From Microbulbifer sp. Q7 (GTDB lineage Bacteria; Pseudomonadota; Gammaproteobacteria; Pseudomonadales; Cellvibrionaceae): a stretch of DNA of 64,000 nucleotides. How positions within the stretch are numbered: the first letter of the stretch is position 1; each line of letters opens with the position of its first letter. This document shows, piece after piece, positions 10,403-20,498 of this stretch. The DNA lies in assembly GCF_001639145.1 (NCBI RefSeq), contig NZ_LROY01000002.1, positions 1,086,501 through 1,150,500 of the forward strand, in the 5' to 3' direction. The translations under genes and the position numbers were made by a program. A model generated the notes under the pieces. It did not search any database, had not been told where the DNA came from, and was given only the letters and a program-made list of their open reading frames with translations.

Positions 10403-11331
10403 GAACTTCCCTCGTGTTCTCGGTGCTCACAGCGCGGATCTCCGACCCGGAGCCCGCTGTACAGGCGCGCTGCCCCCTGCACCGGCAGGTGCACCAGGTT
10501 AAGACAATGGCGACGCGCCCAGCGCACCGCCATATCCGAGGGCGAGGCGAGGCTCACCAGCGTGCCGATACGCGCACGCAGCGCTTTCTGAATCAGCTCG
10601 TGACTGCAGCGGCTGGTCAGCGCCACAAAGCCCACGGTCAAATCCAGACCCTCGCGCAGGCAGGCACCAATCAATTTATCCAGGGCATTGTGACGACCAA
10701 TATCCTCACGACACAGCCGGGTTGTGCCGTCGGCATCCACATAGATAGCACTGTGCATGGCGCCACTGGCATGGCGAGATTGCTGAACCAGCCGGAAGCG
10801 TTGCCGCACATTGCTGATAAAGGCGGTCGGTGGTAACGGGGCGAAACGGTCGCCAGTCTGCCCTGTGGGCGGGGCAAGCACCTGCGCCAGCGCTTCGCTA
10901 CCACACACCCCGCAACCGCTGCTGCCGGCCAAAGACCGACGCGACGCGCGCAACGCACTGGCCGCGCGCTGGCTGAGGGTTATATTGAGTTGAATGGCGT
11001 CTTCGCGACCCTCTGGATCGTGGGTAAGGCCTGGATCCGGATACGCATCCCGCGTCAATTCCAGATCCAGAATCTGATCGCGATGCTCGATCACGCCAGC
11101 GCAAAAACTGAAGCCGTAGGCGAAGTCTTCCAGGCCGTCGGGGCTTGCCATCATTACCGCGTGACTGATTCCGTTGTAGCAGAACGCCACAGCCACTTCC
11201 TGTGCGAGCAATTGGTGGCAAACCTGGTGCTGGGGAGCGTCGCAGGCCGCGGACAACAGTGGCGCCTCTTCGCTACCAGAGAGCGTCAGGTAGGCGACCT
11301 CAGCGGGTGGCCGTGGATGCCGCGCGCTCAT
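10399..11331 (-). CDS. fdhD: Formate dehydrogenase accessory sulfurtransferase FdhD
   Basis: Delivers sulfur from IscS to the molybdenum cofactor of formate-dehydrogenase-type enzymes. The catalytic Cys pair is visible in GSSGCGVCGSEAL, near residue 140. The family features DFAYGFSFCAGVI and CREDIGRHNALDKLIG are also present. The ATG at 11331 is proposed; a TTG at 11358 would add nine residues, and neither has a clear ribosome site. The stop overlaps the start of the YdeP-type oxidoreductase gene, so this pair forms an enzyme-plus-maturase operon. Confidence 0.93.
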   Translation of the reverse strand: MSARHPRPPAEVAYLTLSGSEEAPLLSAACDAPQHQVCHQLLAQEVAVAFCYNGISHAVMMASPDGLEDFAYGFSFCAGVIEHRDQILDLELTRDAYPDPGLTHDPEGREDAIQLNITLSQRAASALRASRRSLAGSSGCGVCGSEALAQVLAPPTGQTGDRFAPLPPTAFISNVRQRFRLVQQSRHASGAMHSAIYVDADGTTRLCREDIGRHNALDKLIGACLREGLDLTVGFVALTSRCSHELIQKALRARIGTLVSLASPSDMAVRWARRHCLNLVHLPVQGAARLYSGLRVGDPRCEHREHEGSS

Positions 11332-11367
11332 TGCAGGCGCGCTCGAAAAAGCCGGCAACCCATGGCT

Positions 11368-11688
11368 TCAGCCAAGTCTGACCGCGGTGCCACTGACGCT
11401 GACCATCATCATGCCGCCCTTCTCACCGACCACTTCATAGTCGAGGTCAATGCCGACAATCGCATTGCCACCCAGGGCGCGGGTCTGGGCTTCAATTTCG
11501 GCAATAGCGATCTTGCGCGCCTTGCCCATTTCCCGCTCGTAGGAACCGGAGCGGCCGCCGATGATGTCGGTGATGGAACCGAAAATGTCCTTGAAGATAT
11601 TTGCGCCAAGGATCGCCTCACCGACCACAACACCAAGATATTCCTGAATTGGCCGACCTTCTACGGTAGGGGTTGTTGTTTTAAGCAT
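11368..11688 (-). CDS. ybjQ: YbjQ/UPF0145 family protein
   Basis: Small conserved protein of 106 residues in the YbjQ family (E. coli 107), often annotated as a heavy-metal-binding domain; its true function is not established. The sequence shows the family core [21 protein letters not shown] and [14 protein letters not shown]. The ATG at 11688 has an AAGGAAG ribosome site five bases upstream; codons further upstream are not needed. It lies just ahead of fdhD on the same strand (gap 36 bp or less) and could be co-transcribed, though no functional tie to molybdoenzymes is evident. Confidence 0.85.
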   Translation of the reverse strand: MLKTTTPTVEGRPIQEYLGVVVGEAILGANIFKDIFGSITDIIGGRSGSYEREMGKARKIAIAEIEAQTRALGGNAIVGIDLDYEVVGEKGGMMMVSVSGTAVRLG

Positions 11689-11752
11689 CATCACTTCCTT
11701 TTGTTGGGATAAAAAACGCAATCAAAGCAAACATTGTCCAGCTTACACAAAT

Positions 11753-11783
11753 AAAAAGCCCCGCGCGCGGCGGGGCTTGTTCA
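11753..11783. terminator. Rho-independent terminator after glcB
   Basis: The stem AGCCCCGC/GCGGGGCT has GC-rich inner bases and an A run on the left, which becomes a T run on the reverse strand. It lies 25 bp beyond the glcB stop and before ybjQ, so it should end the reverse-strand glcB transcript. Confidence 0.85.
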
Positions 11784-11805
11784 TTTTTTTACAGCCAACT
11801 CAGGC

Positions 11806-13980
11806 TCAGCGCTGGCGAGCCTTGAACTCGCGGCGACGGCGGTGCAACACCGGTTCGGTATAGCCATTGGGCTGTTCGCAGCCCTCGAATACCAACTCGC
11901 ACGCCGCCTGGAAAGCGATACTCTGGTCAAAATTCGGCGCCATGTCGCAGTAGGCCGGGTCGCCCGCATTCTGGCGGTCAACCACCGCCGCCATACGCTG
12001 CATGGTTTCCTCCACCTGTGCGCGGGTACAGATGTCCTGCTTCAGCCAATTGGCAATATGCTGCGAGGAAATCCGCAGGGTCGCGCGGTCTTCCATCAAT
12101 CCCACATCATTGATATCCGGAACCTTGGAGCAGCCGACCCCCTGATCCACCCAGCGCACCACATAGCCGAGAATACCCTGGGCATTGTTATCCAGCTCCC
12201 GCTGGATTTCCTCCGCACTCCACTGGGGGTTTTCCGCTACGGGCACGGTGAGGATATCGTCGAGGTTCGCAGGCTTACGCGCGGCAAGCTCATCCTGCAC
12301 AGCGGCAACATCTACCTCGTGGTAATGCAGCGCGTGCAGCGTCGCCGCCGTGGGTGAAGGCACCCAGGCGGTATTGGCCCCGGCCAGGGGATGAGCAATC
12401 TTGGCCTGCATCATGGCCGCCATCTGATCCGGTATTGGCCACATACCCTTGCCGATCTGTGCACGACCTTGCAGGCCCGTGGCCAGGCCAGTGTCCACGT
12501 TCCAGTCTTCATAGGCCGCAATCCACTTGGACTGTTTCATGTCGCCCTTGCGGATCATCGGGCCGGCCAGCATGGAGGTGTGAATTTCGTCGCCGGTGCG
12601 ATCAAGGAAGCCGGTATTGATGAATACCACCCGATCCTGCGCGGCCGCGATACAGGCCTTGAGGTTGACGGTGGTGCGGCGCTCTTCATCCATGATTCCC
12701 ATCTTCACGGTATTGCGCGCGAGACCGAGCGCATCTTCAATGCGATCAAACAGCGTATTGGCAAAGGCGACCTCTTCCGGTCCATGCATTTTTGGCTTGA
12801 CGATATACACACTGCCGCTGCGTGAATTGCGCAGATTGCCGTTACCGCGGAGATCGTGCATGGCGATCAGACTGGTGATCATGCCGTCGAGGATACCTTC
12901 CGGCACCTCATTGCCGTCTTTATCCAGCACCGCATCGTTGGTCATCAGGTGACCCACATTGCGCACGAACATCAGGCTGCGCCCCGGCAATGTCACCACG
13001 CCGCCCTCGGCACCGGCGTATTCCCGATCCGGATTCAGGGTGCGCAAAATTTCCTTGCCGCCCTTTTTGACCTTCTCCTGCAGGTCCCCTTTCATCAGGC
13101 CCAGCCAGTTGCGGTAAACCACCACCTTGTCCTCCGCATCGACTGCGGCGACCGAATCTTCACAATCCATAATGGTGGTCAGGGCCGACTCTACCAGCAC
13201 ATCCTTGACACCGGCCTTGTCGGTTTTGCCGATGGGGCTCTCGCGGTCAATCTGGATTTCAAAATGCAGGCCGTTGTGTGCCAGCAGCAGAGCCTCCGGC
13301 GCCTCCTGCGGTCCGCGGTAGCCAACAAACTGGCGACTATTCTTGAGCGCTGCAACCTTGCCACTTTTCAGCACGACTTCGAACAGGGAGCCATTGATGC
13401 GATATTCCCGCACGTCGGTATGGCTGGCACCGTTGAGTGGCGCGGCCTGGTCGAGAAATTCGCGGCCGTAGGCGATGACCTTTTCGCCGCGCACCGGGTT
13501 GTAGGTGGCGGTCTTCTCCGCGCCCCCTTCTTCGCTGATCACATCGGTACCGTAGAGCGCGTCGTACAGGCTGCCCCAGCGCGCGTTCGCGGCATTCAGT
13601 GCATAGCGGGCATTCATCACCGGTACTACCAGCTGTGGCCCTGCCATGGTGGCAATTTCCGCATCGACGCCCTCGGTTTTCACCTGGAAGTCCGCAGGCT
13701 CGTCCACGAGATAACCGATGTCGTGGAGGAAGGCTTTATAGCTATCCAGGTTTTTATAACCCTGGGGATTTTCGCTGTACCACTGATCCATGCGGGCCTG
13801 GATCTCATCGCGCTTTTTCAGCAATGCGCGATTTACCGGGGCCAGATCATTGACGATTTTCTCAAATTCCGCCCAGAACACATCGACGTCCACCCCGGTA
13901 CCCGGGATGACTTCCTGCGCAATCAATGCCTGGAGTTCTGTGGCGACCTGCAGACCGCCAATACGGACTCTTTCCGTCAT
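11806..13980 (-). CDS. glcB: Malate synthase G
   Basis: Condenses glyoxylate with acetyl-CoA to malate, the second glyoxylate-shunt step; monomeric, Mg-dependent and cytosolic. The 724 residues match malate synthase G (E. coli GlcB 723), not the shorter isoform A. Family segments are clear: [20 protein letters not shown] in the insertion domain, [19 protein letters not shown] in the barrel core, [19 protein letters not shown], and the C-terminal Cys-containing region of isoform G ([17 protein letters not shown]). It lies on the reverse strand, with the LysR gene and then forward aceA beyond it, so the two shunt enzymes flank one regulator. It is closed by the terminator at 11753-11783. Confidence 0.97.
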   Translation of the reverse strand: MTERVRIGGLQVATELQALIAQEVIPGTGVDVDVFWAEFEKIVNDLAPVNRALLKKRDEIQARMDQWYSENPQGYKNLDSYKAFLHDIGYLVDEPADFQVKTEGVDAEIATMAGPQLVVPVMNARYALNAANARWGSLYDALYGTDVISEEGGAEKTATYNPVRGEKVIAYGREFLDQAAPLNGASHTDVREYRINGSLFEVVLKSGKVAALKNSRQFVGYRGPQEAPEALLLAHNGLHFEIQIDRESPIGKTDKAGVKDVLVESALTTIMDCEDSVAAVDAEDKVVVYRNWLGLMKGDLQEKVKKGGKEILRTLNPDREYAGAEGGVVTLPGRSLMFVRNVGHLMTNDAVLDKDGNEVPEGILDGMITSLIAMHDLRGNGNLRNSRSGSVYIVKPKMHGPEEVAFANTLFDRIEDALGLARNTVKMGIMDEERRTTVNLKACIAAAQDRVVFINTGFLDRTGDEIHTSMLAGPMIRKGDMKQSKWIAAYEDWNVDTGLATGLQGRAQIGKGMWPIPDQMAAMMQAKIAHPLAGANTAWVPSPTAATLHALHYHEVDVAAVQDELAARKPANLDDILTVPVAENPQWSAEEIQRELDNNAQGILGYVVRWVDQGVGCSKVPDINDVGLMEDRATLRISSQHIANWLKQDICTRAQVEETMQRMAAVVDRQNAGDPAYCDMAPNFDQSIAFQAACELVFEGCEQPNGYTEPVLHRRRREFKARQR

Positions 13981-14055
13981 ATCTGACCTCTTGTACTTGT
14001 GATGGGTACTGCTGTTGTTATTTGGAGCGGGTAATTGTCTTGGGAGAATTGCGGC

Positions 14056-14097
14056 ATTCTAAACACCGGTAATCCCATATCGCCAATTTATAGCCAA
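14056..14097 (-). promoter_or_regulatory. Predicted glcB promoter region with GCCAAT repeats
   Basis: On the reverse strand TAGAAT (plus 14056-14061) could serve as a -10 element, preceded by TTGGCG about 19 bp upstream. Two GCCAAT elements (14082-14087 and 14093-14098) lie here on the plus strand, the second inside TAGCCAA (14091-14097). The same heptamer occurs upstream of aceA at 15190-15196, which suggests a shared regulator binding site. Short motif; evidence is weak. Confidence 0.3.
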
Positions 14098-14138
14098 TAT
14101 CTTCACTATTCTTAAGATGAATTATTGGCCGGGAGAAA

Positions 14139-15074
14139 TCAGAGCTGGCGGCCCACATCCAGAATCAGGCGGCGCATCCACCGATGGGGAGCACTCTGCT
14201 GTAACAGGGGACTCCAGGCCATCTTCAGCTCCAGTGGTGGAATGCGTAGCGGCGGCTCCCGCAGTGCCACACGCGGGTTGCTGGTCGCCAGCTGCGCAAG
14301 GCGCGTGGGCACGGTAACAATCAGGTCACTCTGTTCCGCAAGCAGCATGGCCACCTGATAATGGCGGGTAAACACGGAAATATCCCGCTTCTGCCCCAAA
14401 CGGCCGATGGCCTCATCCACCCAGCCCAGGCGCTGCACGTCCTCCGGGTTGACCCCGACACCGACGCCCATCCCGGTTTTACTGACCCAGATATGTTGCG
14501 CGGCCAGATAACTGTCCAGATTGTAGTCCTGCAGGATGGGGTTATCCGCACGCATGACGCAGGAGAAGGTGTCACTCCAGATGGTCGCCTGGTGAAAGCT
14601 CTGCGGCATGGAGTCAAACCGGTTGATCACCATGTCCACCTTGCCCTGCTCCACATCCACAAAGCTCACATCACTGGGCGTCATGATGTCTAGACTGATA
14701 CCAGGGGCACTGACGCGCAATTGCTTCAGCAGCGGAGGAATCAGCGTCGATTCTGCGTAGTCACTGGCCATGATGCGGAAAGTACGGCGGGCATCCGATG
14801 GTGCGAAGTCCCGGTTTGGCTGGATCACCTGATCGATCGCGGCAAGGGCTTCGCGCACCATCGGCTGCAGCTCCAGCGCACGCTCGGTGGGCATCATCCC
14901 CTCCCGGGTGCGCACCAGTAACGGGTCGCCAAACAGCTCGCGCAAGCGTTTCAGGCCATTGCTCATGGCCGGCTGGGACAGGCCCAGCTGGTTGGCGGCG
15001 CGGGTCACGTTGCGCTCGCGAAGGAGTACATCCAGATACACCAACAGGTTCAGATCGGCTCTTTCGAGATTCAT
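14139..15074 (-). CDS. LysR-family transcriptional regulator
   Basis: A 311-residue LysR regulator. The winged helix-turn-helix covers about residues 8-67 (LNLLVYLDVLLRERNVTRAANQLGLSQPAMSN), followed by a substrate-binding domain of the periplasmic-protein fold from about residue 93. The N-terminal half resembles the NodD/LeuO-like branch. It sits between the glyoxylate-shunt genes: same strand as glcB behind it, divergent from aceA with a 207-bp shared intergenic region. The position suggests that it controls aceA and perhaps glcB, with a small metabolite as effector. That role is inference; the family call is firm. Confidence 0.9.
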   Translation of the reverse strand: MNLERADLNLLVYLDVLLRERNVTRAANQLGLSQPAMSNGLKRLRELFGDPLLVRTREGMMPTERALELQPMVREALAAIDQVIQPNRDFAPSDARRTFRIMASDYAESTLIPPLLKQLRVSAPGISLDIMTPSDVSFVDVEQGKVDMVINRFDSMPQSFHQATIWSDTFSCVMRADNPILQDYNLDSYLAAQHIWVSKTGMGVGVGVNPEDVQRLGWVDEAIGRLGQKRDISVFTRHYQVAMLLAEQSDLIVTVPTRLAQLATSNPRVALREPPLRIPPLELKMAWSPLLQQSAPHRWMRRLILDVGRQL

Positions 15075-15189
15075 GCGTCAGACTCTCAACCGGCACGGTA
15101 GCGCCGGTTTTCAGGTGGATGGCAGGTCATGATTTCCGGGGCTTGCAGCCACATTCACAGTTTGTATAGCGGAAATCAGGACAATAAAT

Positions 15190-15196
15190 TAGCCAA
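15190..15196. promoter_or_regulatory. Candidate LysR-site heptamer upstream of aceA
   Basis: TAGCCAA in an AT-rich setting (AATAAATTAGCCAAATTATG) lies between the divergent lysR and aceA genes, 86 bp before aceA. The heptamer matches the one upstream of glcB at 14091-14097. It is a candidate binding site for the intervening LysR protein, but it is short and unproven. Confidence 0.25.
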
Positions 15197-15281
15197 ATTA
15201 TGCCAGCACTCCTACGATACGCACAACCTAACCGCAGTCACCTTTCCGAAGAAATTCGAGGAAAATTGAGGAAACACAGCC

Positions 15282-16880
15282 ATGTCCAATTACTCTAAAG
15301 AAATCGAAGCGGCAGCGAAGCTCTGTGACAAGAACGGCAGCGCCTGGGATGCCATCAACCCGGAATCTGTGGCACGCATGCGTCTGCAGAACAAATTCAA
15401 GAACGGCCTGGATATCGCCAAGTACACCGCCGATATCATGCGCAAGGACATGGCGGCCTACGATCAGGACACTTCAAAATACACCCAGTCCCTGGGTTGC
15501 TGGCACGGGTTTATCGGCCAGCAGAAGATGATTTCCATCAAGAAGCATTTCGAAGGCAAAACCGACCGTCGCTACCTCTACCTTTCTGGCTGGATGGTTG
15601 CCGCCCTGCGCAGTGAGTTCGGTCCCCTGCCCGACCAGTCCATGCATGAAAAGACATCGGTTGCGGCACTGATCGAGGAACTGTACACCTTCCTGCGTCA
15701 GGCGGATGCCCGTGAGCTGGGCGGCCTGTTCCGCGAGCTGGACGCAGCCCGCGAAGCCGGTGACGAAGTGGCCGCCAAGGCCGTACAAAACAAAATCGAC
15801 AACCATGTGACCCACGTGGTGCCGATCATCGCCGACATCGATGCCGGTTTCGGTAACGCAGAAGCCACTTACCTGCTGGCGAAGAAAATGATCGAAGCGG
15901 GTGCCTGCTGTATCCAGATCGAAAACCAGGTTTCCGATGAGAAGCAGTGCGGCCACCAGGACGGCAAGGTAACGGTGCCCCATGAAGACTTCCTGGCGAA
16001 GATTCGTGCCGTACGCTACGCCTTCCTGGAGCTGGGTGTGGACAACGGTGTGATCGTGGCCCGTACCGACTCCCTTGGCGCTGGCCTGACCAAGCAGATC
16101 GCTGTGACCAAAGAACCCGGCGACCTGGGTGACCAGTACAACGCGTTCCTCGACTGCGAAGAAGTGGCGCCGGGCGACCTGGCCAACGGTGACGTCATCA
16201 TCAACCGCAACGGCAAGCTGCTGCGTCCGAAGCGCCTGGCGTCCAACCTGTTCCAGTTCAAGAAAGGCACCGGTGAAGCCCGCTGCATCCTGGACAGCGT
16301 GACCTCCCTGCAAAACGGTGCAGACCTGATCTGGATCGAAACCGAGAAGCCTCATGTTCGCCAGATCGGTGCCATGATGGACGAGATCCGCAAGCAGGTA
16401 CCCGACGCCAAGCTGGTGTACAACAACAGCCCGTCGTTCAACTGGACCCTGAACTTCCGCCAGCAGGTATTCGATGCCTGGAAGGAAGAAGGCAAAGACG
16501 TATCCGCCTACGACCGCGACAACCTGATGAGCGCCGAGTACGACGACACCGAGCTGTCCAAGGTGGCGGACGACAAGATCCGTACCTTCCAGGCAGACGC
16601 TGCCCGCGAGGCCGGTATCTTCCACCACCTCATCACTCTGCCCACCTACCATACTGCGGCACTGTCTACCGACAACCTGGCCAAAGAGTACTTCGGTGAG
16701 AAAGGCATGCTGGGTTACGTGGAAGGTGTACAGCGCAAGGAAATCCGTCAGGGTATCGCCTGCGTGAAACACCAGAACATGGCGGGCTCCGATATGGGCG
16801 ACGACCATAAAGAGTACTTCGCTGGCGAAGCCGCTCTGAAAGCCGCCGGTAAAGACAACACCATGAACCAGTTTGGCTGA
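15282..16880 (+). CDS. aceA: Isocitrate lyase (long form)
   Basis: Splits isocitrate into glyoxylate and succinate, the first step of the glyoxylate shunt; Mg-dependent tetramer. At 532 residues it is the long class found in Pseudomonas (531) rather than the 434-residue enterobacterial form. The catalytic loop appears as DEKQCGHQDGK with Cys223; the usual KKCGH is KQCGH here, as in the long class. Other active-site segments are VPIIADIDAGFGNAEATYLL and VARTDSLGAGLTKQI, and the C-terminal part contains YNNSPSFNW. A weak GAGGAAA ribosome site precedes the ATG. A strong terminator follows. It diverges from the LysR gene. Confidence 0.97.
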   Translation: MSNYSKEIEAAAKLCDKNGSAWDAINPESVARMRLQNKFKNGLDIAKYTADIMRKDMAAYDQDTSKYTQSLGCWHGFIGQQKMISIKKHFEGKTDRRYLYLSGWMVAALRSEFGPLPDQSMHEKTSVAALIEELYTFLRQADARELGGLFRELDAAREAGDEVAAKAVQNKIDNHVTHVVPIIADIDAGFGNAEATYLLAKKMIEAGACCIQIENQVSDEKQCGHQDGKVTVPHEDFLAKIRAVRYAFLELGVDNGVIVARTDSLGAGLTKQIAVTKEPGDLGDQYNAFLDCEEVAPGDLANGDVIINRNGKLLRPKRLASNLFQFKKGTGEARCILDSVTSLQNGADLIWIETEKPHVRQIGAMMDEIRKQVPDAKLVYNNSPSFNWTLNFRQQVFDAWKEEGKDVSAYDRDNLMSAEYDDTELSKVADDKIRTFQADAAREAGIFHHLITLPTYHTAALSTDNLAKEYFGEKGMLGYVEGVQRKEIRQGIACVKHQNMAGSDMGDDHKEYFAGEAALKAAGKDNTMNQFG

Positions 16881-16923
16881 TCCCTTTCAACGAGTGTCCC
16901 TGAGAAATCGCTTCACTCATCTT

Positions 16924-16948
16924 GGGCCGCATTATGCGGCCCTTTTTT
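16924..16948 (+). terminator. Rho-independent terminator after aceA
   Basis: The stem GGGCCGCAT/ATGCGGCCC is followed by a run of six T. It lies 44 bp after the aceA stop codon, so aceA is monocistronic and ackA-pta need their own promoter. Confidence 0.92.
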
Positions 16949-17107
16949 ATTTCCGGGCCCGAATCTTTCCGGGAGCAGACCAACTCAGTCTTCCGCGGCC
17001 CCATCCCTACGCTCCCCCCTGACCTTCCCGCCGGTATTGCACGGCCTCCCGCAGTGGCGCCGATTTGAACTAGGCTTATGGCAAGCCTGCAACAAATTGG
17101 CCTGTCT

Positions 17108-18343
17108 ATGTCGTCCACCTGCCAAGTCCTCGTACTGAATTGCGGTAGCTCATCGCTAAAATTTGCGGTGTTGGATCCCCACGATGGCACCGTGGCCTTG
17201 AGTGGTCTGGGGGAAGCCCTGGGCGAAGATGAACCCCGGGTCAGCTGGAGACAAAATGGCGAGCGATATACCAAACCACTGCCAAAAGCCGCCCGTCACA
17301 CCGAGGCCATCCGTGTTCTGGTTGAGGAAATCCTCAGTGGGGAAGCTGTATTGCGCGAGCAACTGGTGGCCATCGGGCACCGGGTGGTACACGGGGGAGA
17401 AAAGTTTTCACACTCGGTGCTGGTAGACGACGCGGTTATCCAGTCTATCCAGGAATGTATTGCCCTCGCGCCCCTGCACAACCCCGCCCATCTTGCTGGC
17501 ATCGAAGCAGCCAGGGCCGCTTTTCCAACCCTTCCGCAGGTGGCGGTATTTGATACCGCGTTCCACCAGTCCATGCCGCGACACGCCTATATCTACGCGC
17601 TGCCCTATGCCCTGTATCAGGAGCACGGTATTCGCCGCTACGGGATGCATGGCACCAGTCACCGCTTCGTGACCGAACGGGCTGCGTCACTGCTGAACCT
17701 TGCCGCCAACGAGGTCAATATCATCTCCGCACACCTGGGCAACGGCGCTTCAATTACCGCCGTGCACAACGGGCGCAGCGTGGATACCAGCATGGGTTTG
17801 ACGCCCCTGGAGGGCCTCGTGATGGGCACACGCAGTGGGGATGTAGACCCGGGTCTGATAATGCATCTGGGCAGCCGCATGGATTACGGCCTGAAGGAGA
17901 TCAACGACCTGCTCAACAAAAAAAGCGGCCTGCTGGGCATTTCAGGCCTCAGCAACGACTGCCGGGCCCTGGAGCAGGCGGCCGCTGAAGGGCACGAGGG
18001 TGCACGCCTGGCCCTGAACATATTTTGCTACCGGCTGGCCAAGTACATCGGCAGCTATCACGCCGTATTGCCACAAGTGGATGCGCTGGTATTTACCGGC
18101 GGCATCGGTGAAAACTCCGCGCTGGTGCGGGAAAACGTCCTGCGGCAGCTACAGGGGCTTGGCTATGGAGTGGACGACGCAAAAAACACGGCGACGCGCT
18201 TCGGCGCCGAAGGCCCGATTTCCAGCGCCCAGTCCGCTGTGACCCTGGTGATACCGACCAATGAAGAATGGGTCATCGCACGGGACGCGGCGGCACTGGT
18301 GCCGCCCACTACCCCGAACCACGACCCCAGCACCAGGGAGTAA
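17108..18343 (+). CDS. ackA: Acetate kinase
   Basis: Interconverts acetyl phosphate plus ADP with acetate plus ATP; ASKHA-fold dimer. The N-terminal LVLNCGSSSLKFAVLD is the phosphate-1 motif. HGTSHRFVTERAA carries the catalytic His, and VFTGGIGENSALVR is the nucleotide-binding motif. Counted from the ATG at 17108 the protein begins MSSTCQVLVLNCG, aligning with the start of E. coli AckA; the ATG at 17078 would add ten residues and lies in a hairpin loop (AGGCTT/AAGCCT). Length is 411 residues (E. coli 400). pta follows after 3 bp, so the pair is an operon for acetate activation and overflow. Confidence 0.96.
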   Translation: MSSTCQVLVLNCGSSSLKFAVLDPHDGTVALSGLGEALGEDEPRVSWRQNGERYTKPLPKAARHTEAIRVLVEEILSGEAVLREQLVAIGHRVVHGGEKFSHSVLVDDAVIQSIQECIALAPLHNPAHLAGIEAARAAFPTLPQVAVFDTAFHQSMPRHAYIYALPYALYQEHGIRRYGMHGTSHRFVTERAASLLNLAANEVNIISAHLGNGASITAVHNGRSVDTSMGLTPLEGLVMGTRSGDVDPGLIMHLGSRMDYGLKEINDLLNKKSGLLGISGLSNDCRALEQAAAEGHEGARLALNIFCYRLAKYIGSYHAVLPQVDALVFTGGIGENSALVRENVLRQLQGLGYGVDDAKNTATRFGAEGPISSAQSAVTLVIPTNEEWVIARDAAALVPPTTPNHDPSTRE

Positions 18344-18346
18344 GCA

Positions 18347-20485
18347 ATGTCGCGCACCATCATGCTTGTGCCCATCAGCGCCGGTGTCGGCATTACGTCC
18401 GTGAGTCTCGGCACCCTGCGCGCTCTGGAACGCGACGGGGTGAGTGTCAGTTTTTACAAGCCGATCTCGGAAACGGTGAAGCATGAAAAAAACCGCGATC
18501 GTAGCAATGAGATCCTGCGTCGCGCGGCCAGCCTGAAGGTCCCGGAATCCTTCACCATGCTGCACGCCGAGTCCCTGATCGGGCGCGGCGACCTGCCAGA
18601 CTTGCTGGAGGACATTCTTGCGCGCTTTCAGGAAGTCGCGAGTAAAGCGGATGTTGCCATCGTGGAAGGACTTGTGCCGAATGCAGAGAACCAGTTCGCC
18701 AGCCAGCTCAATCTGCAGATCGCCAAGACGCTGGATGCGGAGATCGTGCTGGTGGTGTGTCCGGACCTGGATTCCACCCAGCAGCTGAAGGACCGCCTGG
18801 AAGTGGCCATGGCCACCTTTGGCGGTGCGCGCTCCGGGCGTGTGGTGGGCTGTATCGTCAACAAGGTCGGCGCACCTTCGCAGGTACCCGATGCGCCCGG
18901 CGCCGATATTACTGGAGTCTTCGAAGGCCCCGGCGTGCGGCGCGGTAACCTGGAAATTCTTTCTCTTTTTGGAAAAAGCCCCCTCCCGATCATCGGCTGT
19001 ATTCCCTGGAATGCCGAACTCGTCGCGCCCCGGGCGAAAGATCTGGCGGATCATTTCCAGGCGGAAATCATCAATTATGGAGAACTGGATACACGGCGCC
19101 TGCACAGTGTCACCTTCTGTTCCCGCTCCCTCAGCAATATGATCTACCGTTTCGAGCCAGGGGCCATGCTCGTCACCTCCGGGGACCGCCCCGATGTGAT
19201 TGTCGCCGCCTGTCTCGCCGCGATGAATGGGGTAAAGATCGGCTGCCTGCTGTTGACCGGGAATTTCAATATCGAACCCATGGTGCGCAAACTCTGTGCA
19301 CCGGCAATGGAAACGGGTTTGCCGGTGGTGCTCGTCAACACCAACACCTGGCAGACCGCACTGCAGTTGCAGACTTTCAATACGGAAACGCCAAGCGACG
19401 ATTTGGACCGCATCGAAAAAGTGCAGGACTTCATTGCCGGCCATCTGGACAACCACTGGGTCGAATCCCTCGGCAGTGAATCCAACCGGCCCAAACGATT
19501 GTCACCACCCGCCTTTCGCTTTCACCTCACCGAACTCGCGCGCCGCGCCAACAAGCGCATCGTGTTACCGGAAGGTGACGAACCCCGCACCGTGAAGGCC
19601 GCCCTCGCCTGCGCCGAGCGCGGTATTGCGCGGCCGGTGCTACTTGGGGATCCAAAGGAAATTCATCGGGTGGCCGAACAACAGGGCCTGTCGCTCGGGG
19701 ATAAGGTGGAAATCATTGACCCCAAAACCGCGCGTAACAAATACGTGGAGCCGATGGTTCAGCTGCGAAAAAACAAGGGGCTTACGGAAATCGTCGCCAA
19801 AGAGCAGTTACAGGACAATGTGGTGCTCGGCACCATGATGCTCGCAGAAGACGAAGTGGATGGCCTGGTCTCCGGGGCGGTACACACCACCGCCAATACC
19901 ATTCGCCCTGCCCTGCAGCTGATCAAGACGGCGCCTGGTGCGAGCCTGGTGTCCTCGGTGTTTTTCATGCTGTTGCCGGACCAGGTTCTGGTGTACGGCG
20001 ATTGTGCCATCAACCCGGACCCCAACGCTGAAGAGCTGGCCGACATCGCCATTCAGTCGGCGGATTCCGCCGCAGCCTTCGGAATCGAGCCGCGGGTCGC
20101 CATGATCAGCTATTCCACGGGCCGATCGGGAACCGGCTCGGATGTCGAGAAGGTGCGAGAGGCCACCCGAATTGCCCAGCAAAAACGTCCCGACCTGATC
20201 ATTGACGGGCCACTGCAATACGACGCGGCCATCATGGAAAACGTCGCCGAGAAGAAAGCCCCGGGCAGCCCGGTTGCCGGGCGTGCCACGGTGTTTATTT
20301 TTCCCGACCTGAACACCGGCAATACCACCTATAAAGCCGTGCAACGCAGTGCAGACCTGATCAGTATCGGGCCGATGCTGCAGGGGATGCGTAAACCGGT
20401 GAACGACCTTTCACGGGGGGCGCTGGTGGACGACATCATCTACACCATTGCGTTAACCGCAATTCAGGCGAGTCAGCTGCAATAG
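18347..20485 (+). CDS. pta: Phosphate acetyltransferase (long, two-domain)
   Basis: Interconverts acetyl-CoA and acetyl phosphate, in series with AckA. The 712 residues match the long class II enzyme (E. coli 714). It has an N-terminal P-loop-like DRTGG region ([22 protein letters not shown] onward, about residues 4-370) and a C-terminal catalytic PTA/PTB domain (about 380-712). The latter shows [22 protein letters not shown] and [16 protein letters not shown]. In the well-studied E. coli enzyme the N-terminal domain mediates allosteric control. It starts 3 bp after ackA. Its 3' end is only 13 bp from the convergent CoA-transferase gene, with no obvious terminator between. Confidence 0.97.
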   Translation: MSRTIMLVPISAGVGITSVSLGTLRALERDGVSVSFYKPISETVKHEKNRDRSNEILRRAASLKVPESFTMLHAESLIGRGDLPDLLEDILARFQEVASKADVAIVEGLVPNAENQFASQLNLQIAKTLDAEIVLVVCPDLDSTQQLKDRLEVAMATFGGARSGRVVGCIVNKVGAPSQVPDAPGADITGVFEGPGVRRGNLEILSLFGKSPLPIIGCIPWNAELVAPRAKDLADHFQAEIINYGELDTRRLHSVTFCSRSLSNMIYRFEPGAMLVTSGDRPDVIVAACLAAMNGVKIGCLLLTGNFNIEPMVRKLCAPAMETGLPVVLVNTNTWQTALQLQTFNTETPSDDLDRIEKVQDFIAGHLDNHWVESLGSESNRPKRLSPPAFRFHLTELARRANKRIVLPEGDEPRTVKAALACAERGIARPVLLGDPKEIHRVAEQQGLSLGDKVEIIDPKTARNKYVEPMVQLRKNKGLTEIVAKEQLQDNVVLGTMMLAEDEVDGLVSGAVHTTANTIRPALQLIKTAPGASLVSSVFFMLLPDQVLVYGDCAINPDPNAEELADIAIQSADSAAAFGIEPRVAMISYSTGRSGTGSDVEKVREATRIAQQKRPDLIIDGPLQYDAAIMENVAEKKAPGSPVAGRATVFIFPDLNTGNTTYKAVQRSADLISIGPMLQGMRKPVNDLSRGALVDDIIYTIALTAIQASQLQ

Positions 20486-20498
20486 GCGTTACGCGTTG

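Noticed and set aside
12856..13986. A 376-codon forward frame across glcB
   Set aside because: Antisense shadow of malate synthase; no family match and no ribosome site.
15474..16808. A 444-codon reverse frame across aceA
   Set aside because: Antisense shadow of isocitrate lyase, which is complete on the forward strand.
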